From an uncultured Actinomycetes bacterium (GTDB lineage: Bacteria > Actinomycetota > Actinomycetes > Nanopelagicales > Nanopelagicaceae), in the NCBI GenBank assembly GCA_903863015.1, contig CAIPAI010000042.1:1-64000 (forward strand): a stretch of 64,000 bases of DNA, written 5' to 3'. Made by a program: the position numbers and the translations under genes. Under the pieces are notes generated by a model. That model worked only from the letters and a program-made list of their open reading frames with translations, did not search any database and was not told the DNA's origin. Shown piece after piece: positions 1 through 8,641 of the stretch; positions within the stretch are counted from its first letter, which is position 1; each line of letters opens with the position of its first letter.

Positions 1-60
1 CCAATTCAGTTCAGACCAATTCAGTTCAGACCAATTCAGTTCAGACCAATGCATTGCAGA
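1..60. repeat. 15-bp tandem repeat upstream of nrdJ
   Basis: Three exact copies of CCAATTCAGTTCAGA (1-15, 16-30, 31-45) are followed by a fourth, degenerate copy (46-60). The array touches the window edge, so its full length is unknown. It lies about 65 bp before the nrdJ start codon. It has no resemblance that I can see to an NrdR box or to a cobalamin riboswitch. Its function is unknown. Confidence 0.9.
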
Positions 61-125
61 GCGGGTACGCAAATAGCGTGGCTTTCTCTTCGATCGATTA
101 ACACCACACCACAGGAGAAGATGAA

Positions 126-2921
126 ATGCCCGACACCGTAAACAGTCGTACTTCCGCTACCGCATCAAAGTCGAAGAAAGGTCTACGCATGGAGCGTATT
201 TTTACGACTCCAGGCGTGCACCCATACGACGAAGTGACGTGGGAACGTCGCGATGTAGTGCAGACCAATTGGAAGAGCGGCGAGGTGATCTTCGAACAAC
301 GTGGTGCAGAGTTCCCTGACTTCTGGTCAGTCAACGCATCCACTATCGTCACTACCAAGTACTTCCGCGGTGTAGTGGGTACCGATAATCGCGAGTGGAG
401 CCTCAAGCAACTTATTGATCGCGTGGTGTTGACCTATACAAAGGCTGGCAAAGACTTCGGTTATTTTGCTGCCGAGAGCGATGCCGAGATCTTCGAGCAC
501 GAGCTCACTTGGGCTCTCATGCACCAGGTCTTCTCGTTTAACTCCCCAGTGTGGTTTAACGTCGGAACAGCAGCGCCGCAACAGGTGAGCGCCTGCTTCA
601 TCCTCAGCGTTGATGACACGATGGATTCAATTCTTAACTGGTACCGCGAAGAAGGCATGATCTTTAAGGGTGGCTCGGGCGCCGGTCTTAATCTCTCGCG
701 TATCCGTTCGAGCAAGGAACTTCTTAAGTCCGGTGGCACTGCCTCCGGCCCGGTTTCCTTCATGCGCGGCGCTGATGCCTCTGCCGGAACCATCAAATCT
801 GGTGGCGCCACTCGTCGCGCAGCGAAAATGGTTGTGCTTGATATCGATCATCCAGATATCGAAGAGTTCATTGAGACCAAGGCGAACGAAGAGAATAAGA
901 TCCGCGCTCTCCGCGATGCTGGTTTCGACATGGACCTTGGCGGAAAAGACATCGTCTCCGTGCAGTACCAGAATGCAAATAACTCAGTGCGCGTAAGTGA
1001 CGAGTTCATGCGCGCAGTAGAAGAGGGCAAGCCTTTCGGGCTACGAGCTCGTGCTACCGGTGAAGTTATCGAAACCGTCGATGCACGTGAGCTCTTCCGC
1101 AAGGTTTCACTCGCTGCCTGGGGTTGCGCTGATCCTGGTATCCAATACGACGACACAATTAACGATTGGCACACCAATCCAGAGACCGGACGCATCAATG
1201 CTTCCAACCCTTGCTCTGAGTACATGTCGCTCGATAATTCCTCATGCAACCTTGCAAGTATCAACTTGCTTAAGTTCCTCAAGGAAGATGGCTCATTCGA
1301 TGCCAAGAATTTCGCCAAGTTGGTCGAAATCGTCATCACCGCAATGGACATCTCAATCTGCTTTGCAGATTTCCCTACCGAGTCCATCGGCGACACCACT
1401 CGTAAGTACCGCCAACTAGGTATTGGTTTTGCCAACCTTGGCGCACTCTTGATGGCTAGTGGCCTTCCTTATGACAGCGATGGCGGCCGTGCACTTGCCG
1501 GTGCTATCACTTCACTCATGACCGGCACTGCCTACAAGCGTTCGGCTGAATTGGCTGGAGTAGTTGGTCAATACGAAGGTTACGCACGTAACGCAGATGC
1601 CCATGCTCGCGTCATGCGCAAGCATGCTGCTGCAAATGATGCATCTCGCGCAGTCACTACTCTCGATAAAGATGTACATCGCGAGGCCACTAAGGCTTGG
1701 GCTGATTGCATCAAGATCGGCGAGAAGAATGGCTGGCGCAACGCGCAAGCTTCCGTGCTTGCACCTACCGGAACTATCGGTCTCATGATGGATTGCGATA
1801 CCACGGGTATCGAGCCAGATCTTGCACTCGTGAAGTTCAAGAAGTTGGTGGGCGGCGGTTCGATGCAAATTGTTAACCAAGCTATCCCACGTTCACTTCG
1901 CAAACTCGGTTACACCGAAGAGACCGTCGAAGCGATTGTTGAGCACATCGGTACTACCGGAAACGTCATTGATGCCCCGGGTCTTAAACTCGAGCATTAC
2001 GCCGTCTTTGATTGCGCCATGGGTGCTCGTCCTATCGAAGCAATGGGTCACGTACGAATGATGGCTGCGTGCCAACCATTCCTCTCCGGTGCAATCTCCA
2101 AGACAGTTAACCTTCCTTCAGAAGCAACTGTCGAAGAGGTCGAAGAGGTCTACTTCCAAGGTTGGAAGTACGGTCTTAAGGCGCTCGCTATCTACCGCGA
2201 TAACTGCAAGGTGGGTCAACCACTCTCTGATGCACGCGGAGCAAAGGAAGCAGCTCCTGCAGAAGTTTCTGCGGTCGCTACTCGTCGTCGTTTGCCTAAG
2301 TCACGCCCATCGCTCACCACCTCATTTACAGTCGGTGGCGCCGAGGGTTACATGACCGCTGGCTCGTATGAAGATGGCTCACTTGGTGAGGTATTCCTTA
2401 AGCTCGGCAAGCAAGGTTCAACTCTTGCAGGTGTGATGGATGCCTTCTCGATCGCAGTTTCTATCGGCCTTCAGTACGGCGTACCTCTCGAGACATATGT
2501 ACAGAAGTTTGCCAACCTGCGCTTTGAGCCAGCTGGTATGACAGATGATGCAGACGTTCGCATGGCGCAATCCATCATGGATTACATCTTCCGTCGTCTT
2601 TCACTCGATTACTTAGATTACGAAACGCGTTCAGCACTCGGTATCTACACTGCCGAAGAGCGCGCCCGTCAACTGGAAACAGGCTCGTACTCAGCCCCAG
2701 AAGAGGTCAGCGCCCTTGAGAGCGATGATTTGGTCACTAAGCCGGTTGCAGTAGTTCCGGCCGCTCCGGCCAAGCAGGTGGGCTCTTCTACTGAACTTCT
2801 TGAGGCCATGATGGGCCGTAACCAAGATGCACCGATGTGCGTGACTTGTGGAACGAAGATGCGCCCCGCAGGTTCTTGCTACGTCTGCGAAGGTTGCGGA
2901 TCGACTAGCGGTTGCAGCTAA
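126..2921 (+). CDS. nrdJ: Adenosylcobalamin-dependent (class II) ribonucleotide reductase NrdJ
   Basis: Reduces ribonucleotides to deoxyribonucleotides using adenosylcobalamin as radical source, without needing oxygen. The 931-residue protein has the NPCSE active-site motif with N361, C363 and E365. The redox cysteine pair is C157 (in SACFILS) and C374 (in SSCNLAS). The C-terminal 25 residues hold several CxxC pairs (MCVTC, CYVCEGC), as in the long NrdJ form, where they serve thioredoxin exchange or zinc binding. ATG 126 is chosen because AGGAGAAG (113-120) sits five bases upstream; the ATG at 121 opens only a seven-codon frame. A strong terminator follows directly. No nrdR is visible; it could lie upstream of the window. 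Presence of this enzyme implies that the cell makes or imports B12. Confidence 0.97.
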   Translation: MPDTVNSRTSATASKSKKGLRMERIFTTPGVHPYDEVTWERRDVVQTNWKSGEVIFEQRGAEFPDFWSVNASTIVTTKYFRGVVGTDNREWSLKQLIDRVVLTYTKAGKDFGYFAAESDAEIFEHELTWALMHQVFSFNSPVWFNVGTAAPQQVSACFILSVDDTMDSILNWYREEGMIFKGGSGAGLNLSRIRSSKELLKSGGTASGPVSFMRGADASAGTIKSGGATRRAAKMVVLDIDHPDIEEFIETKANEENKIRALRDAGFDMDLGGKDIVSVQYQNANNSVRVSDEFMRAVEEGKPFGLRARATGEVIETVDARELFRKVSLAAWGCADPGIQYDDTINDWHTNPETGRINASNPCSEYMSLDNSSCNLASINLLKFLKEDGSFDAKNFAKLVEIVITAMDISICFADFPTESIGDTTRKYRQLGIGFANLGALLMASGLPYDSDGGRALAGAITSLMTGTAYKRSAELAGVVGQYEGYARNADAHARVMRKHAAANDASRAVTTLDKDVHREATKAWADCIKIGEKNGWRNAQASVLAPTGTIGLMMDCDTTGIEPDLALVKFKKLVGGGSMQIVNQAIPRSLRKLGYTEETVEAIVEHIGTTGNVIDAPGLKLEHYAVFDCAMGARPIEAMGHVRMMAACQPFLSGAISKTVNLPSEATVEEVEEVYFQGWKYGLKALAIYRDNCKVGQPLSDARGAKEAAPAEVSAVATRRRLPKSRPSLTTSFTVGGAEGYMTAGSYEDGSLGEVFLKLGKQGSTLAGVMDAFSIAVSIGLQYGVPLETYVQKFANLRFEPAGMTDDADVRMAQSIMDYIFRRLSLDYLDYETRSALGIYTAEERARQLETGSYSAPEEVSALESDDLVTKPVAVVPAAPAKQVGSSTELLEAMMGRNQDAPMCVTCGTKMRPAGSCYVCEGCGSTSGCS

Positions 2922-2935
2922 ATAGAAAGTAGTGA

Positions 2936-2973
2936 AGCGGGGGTTCTCGAAAGAGAACCCCCGCTTTCTTTTT
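2936..2973 (+). terminator. Rho-independent terminator after nrdJ
   Basis: A perfect 13-bp stem (AGCGGGGGTTCTC / GAGAACCCCCGCT) with a GAAA loop, followed by TTCTTTTT. It ends the nrdJ transcript 15 bases after the stop codon, and its T-tract overlaps the 3' end of the convergent NUDIX gene by two bases. Confidence 0.95.
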
Positions 2974-3451
2974 AGACCGCTAAATTCGCTATAAATTTCT
3001 GCAGCGTTGGCCAGGCCTTGGCAAATGACGGATGCAAGTTCTCACGCTCAACAGCGCTTGTCAGAATCCATGCCACGGCAAGTGATTCGTGATTAGCTAC
3101 AGAGGCGTCAGCGTCATCGGATGCAAGGGCAATAACTGTCTCGTAACTCCAGGTTGAATGGTCGTCCATATGGGAATGCAGGGGCGTCAAGTGCGTCGCC
3201 TCGATTCCCACCTCTTCAAGCGCCTCTCGAAATGCCCCCGTGATGGCGTCTTCATCTCGGTTGAGAGCGCCCCCGGGTAACCCCCAGGTGTCACCGTTAT
3301 GGCTCCAGGGCGCGCGGTGCTGTAGGAGTACGTAGAGCTCATCGCCTCGTCGACGCACGGCTAAAAGGCCCGCAGCTCCGTAGATTCCCCAATGCTTATT
3401 TCCGCAACGGCACTCGTGCCAGCCATCACCACTTTCGGGACGATCGCTCAT
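2972..3451 (-). CDS. NUDIX hydrolase
   Basis: Hydrolyses a nucleoside diphosphate linked to another moiety; the substrate cannot be read from sequence. The 159-residue protein contains a complete Nudix box at residues 61-83 (G-x5-E-x7-REALEEVGI), which binds the catalytic metal. The N-terminus carries an ECRCGNKHWG motif (C14, C16), common to a group of small actinobacterial NUDIX proteins. It is transcribed convergently with nrdJ and divergently from the lipoprotein gene. ATG start at 3451. Confidence 0.9.
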   Translation of the reverse strand: MSDRPESGDGWHECRCGNKHWGIYGAAGLLAVRRRGDELYVLLQHRAPWSHNGDTWGLPGGALNRDEDAITGAFREALEEVGIEATHLTPLHSHMDDHSTWSYETVIALASDDADASVANHESLAVAWILTSAVERENLHPSFAKAWPTLQKFIANLAV

Positions 3452-3576
3452 CTCGCCCAGCTCTCACAAGTACTCACGGTGAGAGTCTACGAGCCCGGTG
3501 TTGCTTTTTCTGGGTGAGATTCTCGTATTGGGGGAGGAGGGCGTTCGCGGGGCCTCCACATCTTTACCGTGCCGTC

Positions 3577-3999
3577 ATGAAATATCTTCCGCTCTTACTT
3601 CTGCTGCTCCTCTCTGCGTGCGACTCCACCCAAGCAGCAGCCGCACCCGACCCCACTCCCATCACCGCGCGCCTCAGTACGCCTGTCGTTACGCCTGTCG
3701 TTACTGGGGCGGTTTCGTACCGAGACCAAGGGTTGATTCCAGAGAGCATTCCTACCGAAGTGCTCGATCTGCTCTTTCGGGGATTCTTTAGTGAGCGCTC
3801 GAGTGGGGCCACCTGCCAGTCTGGAAGTGCGCGTCTGCAACTCGTGGGGCTAGAGGTGAAGGCGCTCCAAAGAACGCATCTGGCTTTGCAGGTGCATTCA
3901 CATAAATGTGCGCTGGATTCAATTGACCTCTTTAACTTTTCAGAGAGCCACGGACGATGGCTGATGACAACAGCGACCTCTCCAGTGGTGATCCCGTGA
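3577..3999 (+). CDS. Putative lipoprotein of unknown function
   Basis: The 140-residue protein begins with a short, very leucine-rich signal sequence ending in the lipobox LSAC, with the lipidated cysteine at residue 15. It should therefore be anchored on the outer face of the membrane. I chose ATG 3577 rather than an in-frame start 63 bases upstream because the lipobox then falls at the right distance. Residues near 35-45 hold a duplicated TPVV unit encoded by a 12-bp direct repeat. Two further cysteines in the C-terminal half (TCQSG and HKCALD) could form a disulfide. I recognise no domain. The stop codon overlaps the GTG of the next gene, so the two are probably translated together. Confidence 0.7.
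   Translation: MKYLPLLLLLLLSACDSTQAAAAPDPTPITARLSTPVVTPVVTGAVSYRDQGLIPESIPTEVLDLLFRGFFSERSSGATCQSGSARLQLVGLEVKALQRTHLALQVHSHKCALDSIDLFNFSESHGRWLMTTATSPVVIP
3679..3702 (+). repeat. 12-bp direct repeat in lipoprotein gene
   Basis: Two exact tandem copies of ACGCCTGTCGTT encode two TPVV units just after the lipoprotein signal. It is one of several short tandem duplications in the window. Confidence 0.85.
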
Positions 4000-4700
4000 A
4001 GCGCGCGATCGCTCTGACGATCATCACCATTACTCTCTTCATAACTTCATGGGGGAGTGCGACGGCGCAATGTACTTCGAATTCGTGTCTTACCGTTTCG
4101 ACAGATGCTGACAATAGCGATGTAGTGGCTACCGTTATTAAGCGGGCATTGGCTGGGATTAATCGAACCGTGACTCCAGTAGTTTCCGTGCAGGAGCCAG
4201 TAAGTCGATGTGACCCGCCCGTGGATTTTCCTGGAATTTGTGCGCCACCAGTGGTGCGCAAGCCATCGCCGCTCACTCGAGAAAGTGTTCGTGAACACGT
4301 TCCTGATCTTCTTCTCACGCTAGAACCAGTGGACGCGATTGTTGGTCTTCCAATCAATGCATATTTAAGACCGCTACCCGCACCATTCACGCTTCTGGTC
4401 GGTGGGTTTACTTTGTACATCACTCTAATTCCTTCTGTGCAATGGAGTTTTGGAGATGGTGCAGAGCGGAGTGGCACCTTGGGAGGTCCGTATCCATCTG
4501 GATCGATGGTGCACACTTTTCGCACGGCCAATCGTTTTCGTGTAAGCGCGCGAGTGTTATGGAAAGTGTCGGCCGTAACAAGTGAGGGCGAGGAAGTTGA
4601 AGTAACGGGGGATGCGATTGTGCTCAACTATGCCCGTCTTATCACCGTGCGGGCGGCACGCGGTCATTTGATATCCACAAGTAGCAAATCTCGCCCATGA
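3996..4700 (+). CDS. Secreted protein with a PKD-like domain, unknown function
   Basis: The 234-residue protein starts at GTG 3996, which overlaps the lipoprotein stop codon (GTGA). This start gives a clean signal peptide: KR, a hydrophobic core, then a likely cleavage after SATA at residue 24. The C-terminal half contains a WSFGDG motif (W150) followed by a HTF...FRVSARV stretch, the hallmark of PKD-type beta-sandwich domains seen in extracellular proteins. The first half contains four cysteines (QC, SC, RC, IC), consistent with an exported disulfide-bonded protein. With the lipoprotein it forms a two-gene surface module. The partner and role are unknown. Confidence 0.7.
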   Translation: MKRAIALTIITITLFITSWGSATAQCTSNSCLTVSTDADNSDVVATVIKRALAGINRTVTPVVSVQEPVSRCDPPVDFPGICAPPVVRKPSPLTRESVREHVPDLLLTLEPVDAIVGLPINAYLRPLPAPFTLLVGGFTLYITLIPSVQWSFGDGAERSGTLGGPYPSGSMVHTFRTANRFRVSARVLWKVSAVTSEGEEVEVTGDAIVLNYARLITVRAARGHLISTSSKSRP

Positions 4701-4731
4701 CAACGAAGGTGTAAATGGGCAGGCTCCGCTC

Positions 4732-5700
4732 ATGACACCACATAACTCATCAGCTCTCATTCTTGATACGCCGCAGGATCTTCTCCTGACGATCCCTTTT
4801 CTCTTAGGATTTCATCCTCAAGATTCGCTTATCGTCCTCTCTCTCACTTCAGAGCGCCGACTGGCTCGAGTCATGCGCGCTGAACTCGCTGTTCTTCACG
4901 AGCGCGACTCTGCACGAGAGTTAATCGGCGCGCTCGCTTGGCAAAATATTGAAGGTGTCATGCTTGTTGCATACACAAATGGTGCGGGGCTTTCATTCCT
5001 CGAGATCTGCGAGAACGAGATTAGATCGGCAGGTTTTTCACTGATGGAATCCATTGTGGTTACTGAAACCGATTGGATCTCCAGACTGTGCGAAGGCGAA
5101 TGCGGGTCGTGCCAGCATCAAGGCAATCCACTTCCTGATTTTGAAAGTTCTCGTATCGCTGCCGAACATGTCATTCGCGGACATGTCATGCCCTGCGCCT
5201 CGGAACATGATTTAGCCGCCACCCTCGCCCAGGTGGGTGGCGCGAGCGTGCCCACCGACGAGCGGCCCGCTCTTCCGGTAGCTGCTGCGCATTTGCGCTC
5301 CGTCTGGGAACGATGGCAGGCCACTCGCGCGCTCCTGCCTAGTGACGTGGGCCCCACTCTTGCGGCGTTGGAGAATCTCGCCCTCCGGGATTATGCGATC
5401 ACCATCCACTCCAATGAGCAATTGACCGCCGCGGTCGAACTCTGGCGCACGCTCCTGGCGCACGCCCCCTGCGGATACCGCGCCCCAGTTGCTTGCCTCC
5501 TCTCGGCCACTAGTTACGAAGCGGGCGAAGGGGGTTTGGCTCGGTTAGCGCTCGATGAAGCCATTAAAGACGACCCTGCGTACTCACTTGCCCGTCTCTT
5601 GAATCGCGTTATGGAGGCTGGCTGGCCGCCCGAAGCTTTCACGCGCATGCGTCACGAGTTGGCCGAGAAATTGGAGGCCTTAGTGGAGGTCGCTGCCTGA
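4732..5700 (+). CDS. DUF4192 family protein
   Basis: The 322-residue protein starts with the family's typical opening (a DLLLTIPFLLGFHPQDSLIVLSL stretch, broken here as DLLLTIPFLLG then FHPQDSLIVLSL). DUF4192 proteins are widespread in Actinobacteria and often lie near the primary sigma factor gene, as here; their biochemical role is not established. No signal peptide or membrane segment is visible, so it is likely cytoplasmic. The C-terminal third, rich in alanine and leucine, looks helical and TPR-like. It lies 31 bases after the PKD gene and may be part of the same transcript. Confidence 0.8.
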   Translation: MTPHNSSALILDTPQDLLLTIPFLLGFHPQDSLIVLSLTSERRLARVMRAELAVLHERDSARELIGALAWQNIEGVMLVAYTNGAGLSFLEICENEIRSAGFSLMESIVVTETDWISRLCEGECGSCQHQGNPLPDFESSRIAAEHVIRGHVMPCASEHDLAATLAQVGGASVPTDERPALPVAAAHLRSVWERWQATRALLPSDVGPTLAALENLALRDYAITIHSNEQLTAAVELWRTLLAHAPCGYRAPVACLLSATSYEAGEGGLARLALDEAIKDDPAYSLARLLNRVMEAGWPPEAFTRMRHELAEKLEALVEVAA

Positions 5701-5737
5701 TTAGACATTTTTGGCAACCTCTCGCTAATCTTTCGCT

Positions 5738-5844
5738 CAGGTCATGAGTTCCAGCGTTTAGCCCCGGCTTGCTGGACGGCAACCCTCCACCGCGGTGGGG
5801 TGCTCCGGGTGAGGACCAGGTCGACACCGGTCGACAAGCGCGGG
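5738..5844 (+). promoter_or_regulatory. SAM-IV riboswitch aptamer upstream of metY
   Basis: The stretch from GGTCATGAG through CCGGCTTGCTGG, CGGCAACCCTCC, the CCGCGGTGGGGTGC hairpin and GGGTGAGGACC matches the conserved core of SAM-IV, an actinobacterial S-adenosylmethionine riboswitch. A second hairpin (GTCGAC-ACCG-GTCGAC) and the sequence AAGCGCG follow, as expected for the distal SAM-IV pseudoknot. It precedes metY-metX, the expected target. SAM binding should lower their expression. Confidence 0.92.
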
Positions 5845-5872
5845 TCTCTCAACGGAGACCCCTCAGGAGGGG
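5842..5872 (+). promoter_or_regulatory. Probable expression platform of the SAM-IV riboswitch
   Basis: Two hairpins share bases 5859-5861. One is GGGTCTC/GAGACCC (5842-5848 with 5855-5861). The other is CCCCT/AGGGG (5859-5863 with 5868-5872), which would cover the Shine-Dalgarno-like AGGAGG at 5865-5870. There is no T-tract, so translational rather than transcriptional control is the better guess. The mechanism is inferred from pairing only. Confidence 0.5.
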
Positions 5873-5874
5873 TT

Positions 5875-5961
5875 ATGTTTCGTTACCTATTTTTAGGTTC
5901 ACGATTCATGGTCTCGCCGTGCTCTCACACATACGACGAGAAAGTTGAAAACTATGTCTGA
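5875..5961 (+). CDS. Possible 28-codon upstream ORF in the metY leader
   Basis: ATG 5875 lies four bases after AGGAGG (5865-5870), the best Shine-Dalgarno sequence in this leader. The frame reads MFRYLFLG... and ends at TGA 5959-5961, overlapping the metY ATG by eight bases (ATGTCTGA). The same 8-nt overlap architecture joins several real gene pairs in this window. The peptide has no recognised homologue and could simply be a translation-coupling device. It may also be chance. Confidence 0.35.
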   Translation: MFRYLFLGSRFMVSPCSHTYDEKVENYV

Positions 5962-7282
5962 TACCGCAAAGGGTGGATGGTCCTTCGAAACACGCCAGAT
6001 CCACGCAGGACAAGTTCCTGATCCCACTACAGGTGCACGCGCATTGCCGCTCTATCAAACGACGGCATATCAATTCCGCGACACCAAGCATGCAGCCGAT
6101 CTCTTCGGCCTTGCAGAGTTGGGAAATATCTACACGCGCATCATGAACCCCACTCAAGATGCAGTTGAACAACGCATCGCCTCTCTCGAAGGTGGCGTGG
6201 CTTCTCTGCTCGTAGCTTCTGGCTCGGCTGCAACTACCTTTTCAATCCTTGCGGTCGCTGAAGCCGGCGATCACATTGTTTCTAGCCCCAGTCTTTATGG
6301 TGGAACTTATAACCTCTTCCATTACACGCTTCCTAAGCTCGGCATTGAGGTTTCCTTCGTCGAGGATCCAGACGATCTCGAGTCATGGCGCAAAGCGATT
6401 CGTCCAAACACCAAGGCATTCTTCGGTGAGACCATTTCGAATCCAAAGAACGATGTACTCGACATCGAAGGTGTGGCCAATGTGGCTCATGCATTTGGTG
6501 TGCCACTGATCGTCGATAACACGGTAGCCACTCCGTACTTACTTCGTCCGATCGAGCATGGCGCCGACGTCGTTGTGCACTCGGCCACGAAGTTCCTCTC
6601 GGGTCATGGAAACGCTGTAGTGGGTGCGATCGTGGATTCAGGTAACTTCGATTACGCACGCTATCCAGAGCGCTTCAAGAGTTTCAATGAGCCAGATCCC
6701 AGTTATCACGGCCTTGTATACGCGCAAGACTTGGGCGTCGGTTCGGCCTTTGGTGCAAACCTTGCGTACATCTTCAAGATTCGTCTCACGTTGCTACGTG
6801 ATATCGGTGCTGCAGTAAGCCCCTTCAACGCTTGGCTCCTTGCGCAAGGCCTAGAAACCTTGAGTCTTCGCATTGATCGTCACGTTGAAAACGCTAAAAC
6901 CATCGCCTCGTGGCTCGAGACTCGTGCAGAAGTGGAGAAGGTTAATTACGCCTCGCTTCCTTCCTCGAAGTGGCACCGCTTGGCTAAGAAGTACGTACCT
7001 CAAGGTTCTGGCGCGGTACTTTCTTTTGAACTCAAGGGTGGCGTAGAGGCTGGTCGTAAGTTCGTAGAGTCTCTACAACTCTTCAGCCACGTGGCCAACA
7101 TTGGTGATGTGCGTTCGCTGGTCATTCATCCGGCGACAACAACGCACTCTCAATTAAGTGCTTCCGAGCAACTGGCGGCTGGAGTTACTCCAGGCTTGGT
7201 TCGATTAAGTCTTGGGCTAGAGAATGTCGAAGATCTCAAGGCAGATATCGAGATCGGATTCCGCGCCGCTCAAGGCGCGTAA
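5954..7282 (+). CDS. metY: O-acetylhomoserine sulfhydrylase MetY
   Basis: PLP enzyme of the Cys/Met metabolism family that makes homocysteine from O-acetylhomoserine and sulfide. The 442-residue protein opens with the family stretch [14 protein letters not shown] and carries the PLP-binding lysine K213 in [14 protein letters not shown] 5954 is preferred to a TTG at 5945 because the GAGAAAG element (5938-5944) directly abuts the TTG but is nine bases from the ATG. It lies under the SAM-IV riboswitch and two bases before metX, so the two enzymes of direct sulfhydrylation are co-expressed and shut down when SAM is plentiful. Confidence 0.95.
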   Translation: MSDTAKGGWSFETRQIHAGQVPDPTTGARALPLYQTTAYQFRDTKHAADLFGLAELGNIYTRIMNPTQDAVEQRIASLEGGVASLLVASGSAATTFSILAVAEAGDHIVSSPSLYGGTYNLFHYTLPKLGIEVSFVEDPDDLESWRKAIRPNTKAFFGETISNPKNDVLDIEGVANVAHAFGVPLIVDNTVATPYLLRPIEHGADVVVHSATKFLSGHGNAVVGAIVDSGNFDYARYPERFKSFNEPDPSYHGLVYAQDLGVGSAFGANLAYIFKIRLTLLRDIGAAVSPFNAWLLAQGLETLSLRIDRHVENAKTIASWLETRAEVEKVNYASLPSSKWHRLAKKYVPQGSGAVLSFELKGGVEAGRKFVESLQLFSHVANIGDVRSLVIHPATTTHSQLSASEQLAAGVTPGLVRLSLGLENVEDLKADIEIGFRAAQGA

Positions 7283-7284
7283 TT

Positions 7285-8472
7285 ATGTCTGCGCGCGCTT
7301 CACATCAAGCTGCGGGGGCGACAGTAGTCGCCTCCGCAGCTGAAGTGCGTTTGCGCGCAGATCGCACGTCGATCACAGGAGCATGGTTAGAAGGAGATGA
7401 TCCGGGGGACCGGCTCTTCCTCAACATCGGTGATCTCACGCTGGAATCGGGTGAAGTGCTTCCTCAAGTGAGGATCGCTTATCAAACGTGGGGCGCTCTG
7501 AACGCAGAACGCTCCAATGCAATTCTCGTCAATCATGCGCTCACCGGATGGTCGGATGTTCCTGGTTGGTGGCCGGAGATGGTGGGACCAGGAAAGCCTT
7601 TCGATACCGATAAGTACTTTGTGGTCTGCCCGAATGTCATCGGTGGATGTCAGGGATCCACTGGTCCGGCGTCGATTCATCCCGATGGTCGCTTCTATGG
7701 ATCTCGCTTTCCTGCAGTCACCATTCGCGACATGGTGCACGCAGAGATCGCTTTCTCTGATGCTATGGGTATCGCGCGATATGTCATTGCAGTCGGGCCG
7801 TCCATGGGTGGAATGCGCGCGCTGGAGTGGGCTATTGCCTACCCAGATCGAGTTGCCGGAATTTGCACGATCGGTTCTTCTTCGGTGGCTACCGGAGATC
7901 AGATCGGTACCTGGTCGGTAGAAATTCAGGCGATCAAGAAGGATCCACATTTCTATGGTGGCGATTATTACGACAAAGATTTCAGTCCCACCGTTGGTAT
8001 GGGAATTGCTCGACGCATTGCGCATCTCACCTATCGATGTGAGAGCGAAATGGATGTGCGCTTTGGACGAGATCTGCAAGACGATAATTCAGGGCGCTGG
8101 GCCGTTGAGTCCTATCTCGATCATCAGGCAGATAAGTTGCAGCACCGTTTTGATGCCAATACATATATCCGGTTGACCAATGCCATGGCTTCACACGACA
8201 TCGGGCGCGGTCGCGGAGGTGTGGAGCGAGCACTCGCCACCGCAACGCTCCCCATCGTCGTAGTCACCATCGATACCGACCGGCTCTTCCCACCCCGCCT
8301 TCAACAAGAGATCGCTGAGCTTGCCCCCACGGCGGAGCCACCACTAGTCGTGGCCTCACCCTTTGGCCATGACGGTTTTTTGATCGAGGTCGAGGCGGTG
8401 GGGGAGATCATCCGCCACACTCTGGAGCGGGCCGAAACCCGGTTGGCGCGGCTCTCGAAGGCGCTTTCCTAG
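7285..8472 (+). CDS. metX: Homoserine O-acetyltransferase MetX
   Basis: Transfers an acetyl group from acetyl-CoA to homoserine, making the MetY substrate. The 395-residue protein is an alpha/beta-hydrolase fold enzyme with nucleophile S173 in GPSMGGM, D332 in DTDRLFPP, and H362 in GHDGFLIE as the catalytic triad. A basic, low-complexity extension of roughly 30 residues precedes the conserved domain. It follows metY by two bases and shares its riboswitch-controlled transcript. The MetX family also includes succinyltransferases; specificity is inferred from the pairing with MetY. Confidence 0.94.
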   Translation: MSARASHQAAGATVVASAAEVRLRADRTSITGAWLEGDDPGDRLFLNIGDLTLESGEVLPQVRIAYQTWGALNAERSNAILVNHALTGWSDVPGWWPEMVGPGKPFDTDKYFVVCPNVIGGCQGSTGPASIHPDGRFYGSRFPAVTIRDMVHAEIAFSDAMGIARYVIAVGPSMGGMRALEWAIAYPDRVAGICTIGSSSVATGDQIGTWSVEIQAIKKDPHFYGGDYYDKDFSPTVGMGIARRIAHLTYRCESEMDVRFGRDLQDDNSGRWAVESYLDHQADKLQHRFDANTYIRLTNAMASHDIGRGRGGVERALATATLPIVVVTIDTDRLFPPRLQQEIAELAPTAEPPLVVASPFGHDGFLIEVEAVGEIIRHTLERAETRLARLSKALS

Positions 8473-8500
8473 GCTCACAGAGCGCAATCTGAGCGCTGCC

Positions 8501-8520
8501 TGAGCGCTATCTGGCGCTCA
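8501..8520 (+). other. Hairpin after metX, possible weak terminator
   Basis: A perfect 7-bp stem (TGAGCGC/GCGCTCA) with a 6-nt loop follows the metX stop, and a second hairpin (GGCTGG/CCAGCC, 8526-8548) follows it. Neither has a T-tract, so termination is only possible. The TGAGCGCT motif also occurs just upstream at 8490. Confidence 0.35.
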
Positions 8521-8589
8521 TCAGTGGCTGGAACCCCTTTTCCCAGCCGATGACCGGTAATTCGGTAATCGGAGGGGTGGCGGACGAAT

Positions 8590-8595
8590 TACAAT
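8590..8595 (+). promoter_or_regulatory. Candidate -10 element of the sigma factor gene
   Basis: TACAAT lies 46 bases before the GTG start, in an otherwise empty 169-base spacer. I see no convincing -35 hexamer 16-18 bases upstream, so this is a partial promoter call. Confidence 0.4.
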
Positions 8596-8641
8596 ATGGC
8601 GACCCGCATAACCGCCCGAACGTGTTACCGAAGGAACCTCA

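Noticed and set aside
1-60. CRISPR array
   Set aside because: The 15-bp units are directly tandem with no spacers. The same holds for the 18-bp units before ftsZ.
1-125. Cobalamin riboswitch before nrdJ
   Set aside because: No B12-box-like sequence is visible in the short upstream region available.
848-1435. 195-aa minus-strand open frame within nrdJ
   Set aside because: It lies wholly inside a well-supported gene and has no recognisable domain or RBS.
3932-4627. 231-aa minus-strand open frame opposite the PKD-like gene
   Set aside because: Composition is serine/threonine/arginine-rich shadow coding; the plus strand has a signal peptide, a coupled start and a PKD motif.
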